From Paenibacillus sp. FSL R7-0204 (GTDB lineage: Bacteria > Bacillota > Bacilli > Paenibacillales > Paenibacillaceae), in the NCBI RefSeq assembly GCF_038002225.1, contig NZ_JBBOCA010000001.1, forward strand, positions 4,402,001 through 4,466,000: a stretch of 64,000 nucleotides of DNA, read 5' to 3'. The translations under genes were made by a program, and so were the position numbers. Below, piece after piece: positions 58,317 to 64,000 of the stretch. The notes under the pieces are model-generated. The model had not been told where the DNA came from and ran no database searches. It was given only the letters and a program-made list of their open reading frames with translations. Position 1 is the first letter of the stretch, and every line of letters begins with the position of its first letter.

Positions 58317-59180
58317 TTACGCAACGGATTTTTTAGTGAATTGCTTAGCAAAGCGGGCGGGGGAAAGATACCCCAGTGAGCTGTGCATTCGCTTGCGATT
58401 GTAATAGAACTCAATGTATTGGAAAATAGCATCATATGCCTGTTCCGGGTTTTTGAAGCGCGGATTACAGTAGATGAGCTCTTTCTTTAAAATACTGTGC
58501 CAAGACTCAATGCAGGCGTTATCGTAACAGTTTCCTTTACGGCTCATGCTGGATTTCATGTGGTATGTCTTTAGTTGGTCGACATATTCTTTTGAGGTAT
58601 ATTGAGACCCTCGGTCAGAGTGGTGCAGTAGGCCCTCGCCGGGTCGCTTCGCCGTGTACGCCGCCTGCAGCGCGTCTAAGACCAGGCTCGTCTCCATATG
58701 GTTATACAGCCGCCACCCTACAATTTCTCGCGTGCATAGATCCATGACGCTAGCTAGGTATAAGCGACCTCCACGACAAGGGATATACGTGATGTCGGTG
58801 ACCCATACGGTATTGGGCTTAAGCACCTTAAACTCTTGGTTCAGTGTGTTTGGTGCAATGGGATTATTATGCTTGGAATCGGTCGTCTGCACTCGGTATG
58901 GCTTAGATACAATAGAGCGGAGCTTCATTTCTCGCATGTACACACTCACTGTGCGTTCCGTGACCGTATAGCCTTCCTGATGCAGCAGGCGGGTGATCTT
59001 CGGACTTCCATACCGTTTTTGATGGTCGTCAAAATGGTACCGGATTCGCTCCATAACAGCAGCCTTGCGGAGGGCTTGCACACTGGCTTTGGCGTTCAGC
59101 CACTTGTAATATCCGCTCCTGGATACCTGTAGGGTACTGCACATCTTCTCCAAGCGAAATGCGGAGCGATGGTCCTTCAT
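58317..59180 (-). CDS. IS3-family transposase OrfB (DDE integrase domain)
   Basis: 287 residues. The N-terminal HTH_21 part is RLEKMCSTLQVSRSGYYKWL and YGSPKITRLLHQEGYTVTERTV. The rve integrase core holds the DDE triad: first Asp in TVWVTDITYIPCRGGRLYLA near residue 125, second Asp in LLHHSDRGSQYTSKEY near 190, and Glu in NACIESWHSILKKELIY near 225. The end has YNRKRMHSSLGYLSP, the usual C-terminal signature. It has no convincing start of its own; it is expected to be made as an OrfAB fusion by frameshifting on the A run at 59225-59231. All catalytic residues are intact, so the element may be active. Confidence 0.93.
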   Translation of the reverse strand: MKDHRSAFRLEKMCSTLQVSRSGYYKWLNAKASVQALRKAAVMERIRYHFDDHQKRYGSPKITRLLHQEGYTVTERTVSVYMREMKLRSIVSKPYRVQTTDSKHNNPIAPNTLNQEFKVLKPNTVWVTDITYIPCRGGRLYLASVMDLCTREIVGWRLYNHMETSLVLDALQAAYTAKRPGEGLLHHSDRGSQYTSKEYVDQLKTYHMKSSMSRKGNCYDNACIESWHSILKKELIYCNPRFKNPEQAYDAIFQYIEFYYNRKRMHSSLGYLSPARFAKQFTKKSVA

Positions 59181-59191
59181 AAACTGGAATC

Positions 59192-59509
59192 TTAATTCCT
59201 TGGTTTGCTGAAGATGTGCACTGCTTTTTTTACGATTGCCAATTCTTCCTCTGTATCGGCAAGTCGACTGTCTTTCTCTTGGAGCTGACGGCGCATCTCT
59301 TGGAGCTCGGCTTCGAGTTCCCGTACCCGATCCATACTGGCTACCGGTTCATTCTTTAGCTCCCGGTATTTCCCCATCCACTGGTGCAGCGTACTTTTCG
59401 GAATGTCCAGCTCTTGCGCGATGTCCCCTATGCTCTTCGTCTGCTCTTGAATGAACTTTACCGTTTGCTTCTTATATTCTTCGTTGTACCGTTGTCGTTT
59501 TTCTCCCAT
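59192..59509 (-). CDS. IS3-family transposase OrfA (helix-turn-helix and leucine zipper)
   Basis: 105 residues. The HTH_Tnp_1-type domain is YNEEYKKQTVKFIQEQTKSIG and LDIPKSTLHQWMGKYRELK, followed by a coiled coil of the leucine-zipper type (VRELEAELQEMRRQLQEKDSR). The gene ends in VKKAVHIFSKPRN. The run A AAA AAA G at 59225-59231 within codons Lys-Lys can shift the ribosome back one base; the -1 frame reads KKSSAHLQQTKELRFQFMKD and runs straight into OrfB. The ATG is preceded by GGAGGTG. OrfA binds the terminal repeats. Confidence 0.92.
   Translation of the reverse strand: MGEKRQRYNEEYKKQTVKFIQEQTKSIGDIAQELDIPKSTLHQWMGKYRELKNEPVASMDRVRELEAELQEMRRQLQEKDSRLADTEEELAIVKKAVHIFSKPRN
59225..59231 (-). 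other. Programmed -1 frameshift site of the IS3 element
   Basis: Seven A followed by G (codons aaa aaa gca in orfA) about 30 bases before the orfA stop. The -1 frame is open without a stop through to orfB. Confidence 0.8.
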
Positions 59510-59574
59510 AGGGATGCACCTCCGTTGCCCTTATTATCCCTCCGTCCGTTAACTGTCGTCTACTTTCAATTCTA

Positions 59575-59652
59575 ATCCCAATAAGGTCTCCTCAGTCCGT
59601 CAAACCGCACAAGGTGGCGTTTTCCTGGAAATAACGTCTTTCAGGTCCGTTA
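59575..59652 (-). repeat. Inverted degenerate 51-base repeat units right of the IS element
   Basis: Read on the minus strand, units start at 59652 (TAACGGACCTGAAAG) and 59602 (TGACGGACTGAGGAG), 50 bases apart, matching the units on the left of the IS but in opposite orientation. A third TAACGGAC at 59551 falls inside the right end of the IS. Confidence 0.6.
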
Positions 59653-59841
59653 AGGCTGGATTGATGGCGTAAAAATAACTAGGTGCATAGCGAGTCGGAG
59701 AACTGGCGGATGGCCGATATTTTGGTAGGCGGTTGGTAGTCAGGCAGGATGGCGTTCAGGTGGGTGACTCTCAGGGGGGTGGCTGGAATATCCTCCTCAA
59801 GATCCATTTGGAAGACAAAGTTAATCCGTGAATGTACAAAG
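59653..59841. other. Non-coding gap right of the IS element
   Basis: A 66-residue frame on the minus strand (59679-59879) begins MEVPPNHPQRSDFF. It has GGTAAATGG near its start but no real ribosome-binding site, and I do not recognise it. I see nothing else that can be supported. Confidence 0.4.
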
Positions 59842-59903
59842 AAATCGCTCCTTTGGGGATGGTTGGGTGGTACCTCCATTTACCAAAACGAGCGATTTTT
59901 TTT
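59842..59903. terminator. Terminator hairpin enclosing a T-box-like motif
   Basis: AAATCGCTC (59842-59850) pairs with GAGCGATTT (59890-59898), with eight T on the plus strand and TTTCTTT on the minus strand. It can end the AraC-type response regulator transcript. The loop contains GGGTGGTACC (59865-59874), which equals the core of the T-box leader motif. Confidence 0.7.
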
Positions 59904-59953
59904 GTTTCTTTTTTAAGGTTCCGTCCTATTCAATTGCATATTACTCACCCGGG

Positions 59954-61549
59954 CTAAGCCTGCTTCACATGCTCCTCACGGTACTCTGTGGGAGTCTTGC
60001 CGGTCGCTTTTTTGAATACCTGAGTGAAGTATCTCGGGTCCTGATAGCCAACCAGCGGCGCGACTTGATAGACTTTCACATTGCTGTTGCGCAGAATGTA
60101 TTTGGCGTTCTCCATCCGGCAGTGGGTGACGAATTCGAGGAACGTGTAGCCGGAGATTTGCTTGAACAGGGTGCAGAAATGGCTGATGCTAAGATCGGCC
60201 ACTTCGGATACCTCCTCAATGCTGAGATCCTTATGGTAGTTGGATTCAATGTACCGCTGGACCTTCTCAATGATGCTCCGGCCGTCCTCCCGGGCTGCGG
60301 TCTTATGACTCTGCTCCAGCCAGTCGCGGAAGGTGGTCTTCAGGACATTCATCATGTCCGGCAACGTGCCCAGTCCGTTCAGCTTGCTGAACAGCCTTTC
60401 AATGGACCAGTCATTATGTGTATTCAGATGTTCGAATTGCCGGTATAGCACCACACTCATCTCAATCATCAGGCGCTCCGCCAGCGGCTGGGGCAAGCTC
60501 TGGGCTTCAATGAATACGGACATCTCGTCAAAAAGAGTCAGCATCCGCTCCATATTCAGAGTACGGATGCTCTCAATCAGCGACAGCTCCAGCTCCTTCG
60601 GATACTGCACCTCGCGGTTGCCTGCCGCTGCTGTCTCCTCTTCCAGAAAGACTCCGGCCTGGCCGGAATAGAAGCGCTGGTACAGCGCCTGGGAGGCTAA
60701 CGGGTAGACCGTGCTAAGCTGATCAATCCCGCTGGTGCTTCTGCTGATGCCGACCGAACAGTTCAGCTTGGAATAACGCTTAATCCCGGCAATGAGCTGC
60801 TCTCCCAGTTCCCGCTTACCGTCATTCAAGCTGGCCGGGAAGAGCAGAATCCATTCCCCGTTGTAGAACGGGAAGATGGACAATGCCCCGTTCGTAAGCG
60901 ACCACTCCTCCAGGATATTGCGTACGGCAAACAGCCATAGATGCTTCTCCTCGGCGCTCCATTTCGCCGTCAAGGCGGCATAGTCGTCCAGACGGACCAC
61001 GGCCATGAAGTATTCGCCCTCCAGCTCGCTGTTCTCCAGCCATTTAAGGTGCTTAAGCGGCCGCGGATTGCCCAGCGTGAATTCGGCCAGCATGCGTTCG
61101 CGGGCCAGCAGCGACAGAGTCTGCACCGAGAGCATCAACTGCTCGTTCTCCTTCTGGCGGTCCAGGCGCTCCCTGGCCCGCTTAAGCATCTCCACCAGCT
61201 CGTCATGGTCGATCGGCTTCAGCAAATAATCAAAAGCCCCCAGCCGCAGAGCTTCCCTGGCATATTCGAACTCCCCGTAGCCGCTGATGAAGATGAAGAT
61301 CAGCTTGGCATTGCGCGGCAGCACCTCCTTCATCAGCGTGATTCCGTCAATCACCGGCATCCGGATGTCGCTGATAATGATATGCGGGGCGGTCTGCTGA
61401 ATCTGCTGCAAGGCGGCCTCCCCGTTCTTCGCTTCCCCCACAATGCTCAGGCCCAGCTCATCCCATGGAATCGCAACCATCAGGCTGCGAAGTATAATCG
61501 GCTCATCATCAACGAGCAGGACCTTGTATTTCTCCTGCTGTTCCTTCAT
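59954..61549 (-). CDS. YesN-type response regulator with AraC DNA-binding domain
   Basis: 531 residues. The receiver domain occupies 1-125: KVLLVDDEPIILRSL, the phosphorylated Asp in HIIISDIRMPVIDG near 57, and FDYLLKPIDHDELVEML with the conserved Lys near 107. A long middle domain of about 280 residues, usual for YesN proteins, follows. The C-terminal AraC helix-turn-helix pair lies near 430-525: LSIEEVSEVADLSISHFCTLF and VYQVAPLVGYQDPRYFTQVF, ending GKTPTEYRE. GGGGGTG lies seven bases before the ATG. It is the third gene of the sensor kinase, binding protein, regulator operon and should activate sugar transport genes located elsewhere. Confidence 0.93.
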   Translation of the reverse strand: MKEQQEKYKVLLVDDEPIILRSLMVAIPWDELGLSIVGEAKNGEAALQQIQQTAPHIIISDIRMPVIDGITLMKEVLPRNAKLIFIFISGYGEFEYAREALRLGAFDYLLKPIDHDELVEMLKRARERLDRQKENEQLMLSVQTLSLLARERMLAEFTLGNPRPLKHLKWLENSELEGEYFMAVVRLDDYAALTAKWSAEEKHLWLFAVRNILEEWSLTNGALSIFPFYNGEWILLFPASLNDGKRELGEQLIAGIKRYSKLNCSVGISRSTSGIDQLSTVYPLASQALYQRFYSGQAGVFLEEETAAAGNREVQYPKELELSLIESIRTLNMERMLTLFDEMSVFIEAQSLPQPLAERLMIEMSVVLYRQFEHLNTHNDWSIERLFSKLNGLGTLPDMMNVLKTTFRDWLEQSHKTAAREDGRSIIEKVQRYIESNYHKDLSIEEVSEVADLSISHFCTLFKQISGYTFLEFVTHCRMENAKYILRNSNVKVYQVAPLVGYQDPRYFTQVFKKATGKTPTEYREEHVKQA

Positions 61550-61566
61550 CTACTACACCCCCAGGC

Positions 61567-62934
61567 TTATTGACCCGATGAACTCCGGATCAGATTCCAA
61601 TACTGCTTGGATGCATCCTGCAGCTGCTGCAAGGCCTGCTCCGCCTGCAGCCCTCCATCAATCATCTCTTCAATGACACTTAGGAAGGTCTTCTTCACTT
61701 CAGGCGATAACAGATTGTCATACGGGACGAAGCTCTGCTGATTCTCCTCCATCATATCCATCACCTGGGCGAAGACCGGTCCGGTCTTCTCCGGGTCAAA
61801 TGCAATCCGCATCGACGGAATCCGGAGGCCCTCATAGACAATCCGCGTCTGAATCTCTTTCGTATAGAAGCCCTTCATCAATTCCAGAGCCGCTGTCCGC
61901 TTCGCTCCGGTAAGGCTCGAAGACAGCCCGATGCCAATCGTATACCCCCCAGCGATAGACGGCTCTGTGCCGGCCTCCCGCGCAGGGAAGGGAATGGCTC
62001 CCACCCGGCTCTGAAAATCGTCCGGGGCATTGTCCCCCGAGAATAAATTGATATCCCAGTTGCCGTTCAGGTACATGGCTGCCCTGCCTTCAGTGAACAG
62101 ACGGACCGCCCCCTCAGTGGAGGTATCGTTAGAGTCTTCACTGAAATAGCCTGCCTCCACCCATCTGTTCAGGTGCCCGAACGCTTCCAGGTAGCCGCTG
62201 TTCTGGAAGCTCGACCTGTCCTCGCCTGTAATCAGCTTCTGAATCAGGTCCGGTCCGGCGTAACGGTCCATCAGATAATGGGCGAATATCCCCGCCGGCC
62301 AGCGGTCTTCGTTCCCCAGCGCAAACGGGATATACCCCGCTGCCTTCAGCTTCGCCATCACCGTATCCAGCTCGGCCAATGTATTCGGAGTATTAATGCC
62401 TAGCTTGGTGAAGATTTTTTTATTGTAATAAAGCGGTTCCGCATTGCCCTCAATCGGCAGTCCGTAGATATGGTTGTTGAATGTCCAGAGATGCAGATCC
62501 TTGAACTGGTTGCTGAGACCGTTCTCGGCTGTGAAATCGGTCAGATCCATCAGCCGGGCTGAACGCACATATGGCTCAATCTCCGCCCCGCCGAACAGAA
62601 CGAACATATCAGGCGCTGTGCCGGTTACCATCTCACTCTTCAGCTTCTGCTCGCGGTGGATATTCTGATCCAGCCCCTCGAAGTTCACCTTCACATTCGG
62701 ATGGCTCTCCTGGTAGCTTCGGACAACCTCCTCGAAGATCGCCAGAAGCGGCCGGTCATGCTCCTTGATCCAGAAATGCCGGAAGGTCAATGTGATCTTC
62801 TCGGGCGAGGTATCCTCAATCTGCTCCCGGTCCTCCTGCATAATGAACCATACAGCGCCGGACATCAGCACAATATAGAGGAGAATCCATCCCCAGTTGG
62901 TCAACCATCTAAGCACATGCCGTTGGTCCTTCAT
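61567..62934 (-). CDS. Membrane-anchored extracellular sugar-binding protein
   Basis: 455 residues of the ABC sugar-binding family 1 fold. The N-terminus has a membrane helix near residues 14-32 (WILLYIVLMSGAVWFIMQ) but no lipobox cysteine and no clear cleavage site, so it may stay anchored by this helix. The binding fold follows: ITLTFRHFWIKEHDRPLLA near 47, VTGTAPDMFVLFGGAEIEPYV near 105, IYGLPIEGNAEPLYYNKKIF near 160 and GRAAMYLNGNWDINLF near 285. GGGGGAG precedes the ATG at 62934; an ATG at 62952 overlaps the kinase stop. It lies between the sensor kinase and the regulator, which suggests a ligand-sensing role. Confidence 0.9.
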   Translation of the reverse strand: MKDQRHVLRWLTNWGWILLYIVLMSGAVWFIMQEDREQIEDTSPEKITLTFRHFWIKEHDRPLLAIFEEVVRSYQESHPNVKVNFEGLDQNIHREQKLKSEMVTGTAPDMFVLFGGAEIEPYVRSARLMDLTDFTAENGLSNQFKDLHLWTFNNHIYGLPIEGNAEPLYYNKKIFTKLGINTPNTLAELDTVMAKLKAAGYIPFALGNEDRWPAGIFAHYLMDRYAGPDLIQKLITGEDRSSFQNSGYLEAFGHLNRWVEAGYFSEDSNDTSTEGAVRLFTEGRAAMYLNGNWDINLFSGDNAPDDFQSRVGAIPFPAREAGTEPSIAGGYTIGIGLSSSLTGAKRTAALELMKGFYTKEIQTRIVYEGLRIPSMRIAFDPEKTGPVFAQVMDMMEENQQSFVPYDNLLSPEVKKTFLSVIEEMIDGGLQAEQALQQLQDASKQYWNLIRSSSGQ

Positions 62935-62948
62935 TTGGCTTCTCCCCC

Positions 62949-64000
62949 TCATGACGGCTGTATCCTCGGAATCCGGATGCAGATGGCTGATCCGAAGCCC
63001 GGTGAGGAGCAGACCAGAATACCATAGGGATTGCCGAACCGGATGTTCAGGCGCTCATGCACATTTTTCAGCCCAACCCCGCTGTCGCTGTATTTCTTGA
63101 GGTTGCTCCGCTCCTTGTCCCACTGGCTCATCAGCACTTCAAGATCGAAGCCGGGCCCGTTATCCTTCACAATAATGATAATATCCTTGCCGTTCTCCTG
63201 GGCAGTGACTGTAATCGTCCCGTGCTCCTCCATCTGCTCAATGGCATGATACAAGGCATTCTCCACAATCGGCTGAACAATCAGCTTCTGGGTCATCACG
63301 TATTTCAGCGACTCCGGAAGCTCCAGCTCATAGGAGAATTTGTCCTCGAACCGGAATTTCTGGATATCCAGGTAATGGCGGACATGCTCGAACTCCATCT
63401 GCAGCGGGATCAGCTCCTGATTCTGACTGATGCTGATCCGCAGCAGCCGGCCGAGTGAGATGACCATTTTGCTGATATCCCGGTTGCCTGCCAGCACCGC
63501 CATGGAATTGATCGATTCCAGTGAATTATAGATGAAATGCGGGTTGATCTGGGCCATCAGCGCCTGCATCTCTGCTTCCTTTTTGCGTCCCTGCTCGGTC
63601 TGGACCTGATCAATCAGCTCATTGATCTGCGAGCTCATCCGGTTAAAGCCGTCAATCAGGGAATCGCTCTCATCATTGGCCCGCAGCGGTACCGGAATCG
63701 GGGTGAAGATCCCCTGCTTGACCCGCTTCATACCGTTCACGGCACTGTTAATGCTGCGGACGAGCCTGCGGATGAAATAACGGTCGAACAGGAAGGCCGA
63801 CAGCAGCGACACCATGCCGAGAATAATCGCAATATTGCGGATGGAGACCGATTCGGAGGAGATCAGGTTCATCGGCGTAATGGCCGCCAGATACCAGTCC
63901 GCGTTATGTGAAGGCAGGAAAGTGATCAGTGACCGCTCCCCTTGATAATTGTCAATGTAATAATCCTGCTCCTGGTTATAATTCTCCTGCAAAAAAGGAA
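62949..64000 (-). CDS. YesM-type sensor histidine kinase, N-terminus outside the window
   Basis: About 350 C-terminal residues are visible. The frame is still open at the window edge, so the first membrane helix and most of the sensor domain are missing; the apparent start at 63992 is a TTG inside the gene. The end of the extracellular Cache-type domain (WYLAAITPMNLISSESV) leads to a membrane helix near IAIILGMVSLLSAFLFD, a HAMP-like linker, and the His_kinase site ALMAQINPHFIYNSLESINS with the phosphorylated His. The ATPase motifs are VQPIVENALYHAIEQ, IIIIVKDNGPGFD and SGVGLKNVHERLN. Head of the operon with the binding protein and the YesN-type regulator. Confidence 0.93.
   Translation of the reverse strand, partial: PFLQENYNQEQDYYIDNYQGERSLITFLPSHNADWYLAAITPMNLISSESVSIRNIAIILGMVSLLSAFLFDRYFIRRLVRSINSAVNGMKRVKQGIFTPIPVPLRANDESDSLIDGFNRMSSQINELIDQVQTEQGRKKEAEMQALMAQINPHFIYNSLESINSMAVLAGNRDISKMVISLGRLLRISISQNQELIPLQMEFEHVRHYLDIQKFRFEDKFSYELELPESLKYVMTQKLIVQPIVENALYHAIEQMEEHGTITVTAQENGKDIIIIVKDNGPGFDLEVLMSQWDKERSNLKKYSDSGVGLKNVHERLNIRFGNPYGILVCSSPGFGSAICIRIPRIQPS

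Larger units (their letters stand above)
58299..59574 (-). mobile_element. IS3-family insertion sequence (IS150-like), about 1.28 kb
   Basis: Contains orfA and orfB with a programmed -1 frameshift. The imperfect inverted ends share GAAAGTAGAC, followed by TGTTACGCAACGGA on the left and GACAGTTAACGGACGG on the right (read inward). The exact outer bases and target duplication are unclear: left TTC before TGTCAAG and right TTC after the CAA are possible. Size and gene order fit the IS3 family. Confidence 0.85.

Overview
The window looks like a chromosomal segment of Paenibacillus or a close relative (Bacillota). The evidence is strong AGGAGG-type ribosome-binding sites, sigma-A and ECF promoters, GC-rich coding sequence for a Firmicute, and gene families typical of that group: VanZ-RDD fusion, CitA-type citrate synthase, a des-desK-desR module, a YesM/YesN-type two-component pair, and an SLH-like protein. 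No rRNA, tRNA, CRISPR array or replication origin was seen. Genes lie on both strands, and many convergent pairs share a hairpin terminator.

Layout, left half. Bases 1-9312 hold a truncated propeller-like protein, a GNAT acetyltransferase, an ECF sigma/DUF4179 anti-sigma pair, an M29 aminopeptidase, a small coiled-coil protein, a VanZ-RDD membrane protein, an amidase, ExoA and a small sheet-rich protein. Bases 9427-17170 carry citA, an XRE/MmyB regulator divergent from a fabF paralogue, a GH43 lipoprotein, a lone OppD-type ATPase and fabV. Bases 17226-23318 are a five-gene sugar or inositol-type operon (two TIM-barrel isomerases, two Gfo/Idh/MocA dehydrogenases, one APH-fold kinase) with a divergent AraC regulator. 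Bases 23319-28600 hold small and hypothetical genes, an AIM24-like protein, fur, an SLH-like protein and a second ECF sigma/anti-sigma pair driven by a good ECF promoter.

Layout, right half. Bases 28599-33392 encode a polar amino acid ABC transporter and a DHA2 efflux pump with its divergent TetR regulator and two palindromic operators. Bases 33403-38842 are a thiamine-precursor salvage cluster: promoter, TPP riboswitch with terminator, ThiZ-ThiX-ThiY uptake system, a structured repeat, then thiM-thiD-thiE. Bases 38964-45156 contain a 51-base tandem repeat, an acetyltransferase, an ABC exporter, a lipoprotein, rluF, a small basic protein and asd. Bases 45280-53520 are one operon with a clear sigma-A promoter encoding SWIM zinc-finger, HEAT-repeat, MoxR AAA+, DUF5682 and VWA proteins. 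This resembles the uncharacterised E. coli yehL-yehM-yehP-yehQ set and is the best candidate in the window for an undescribed system.

The right end carries des-desK-desR (membrane-fluidity control), an MFS exporter gene broken by a one-base frameshift, and an IS3-family element sitting inside degenerate 51-base repeats. The last genes are a sensor kinase (running off the window edge), a membrane-anchored sugar-binding protein and a YesN-type response regulator in one operon.
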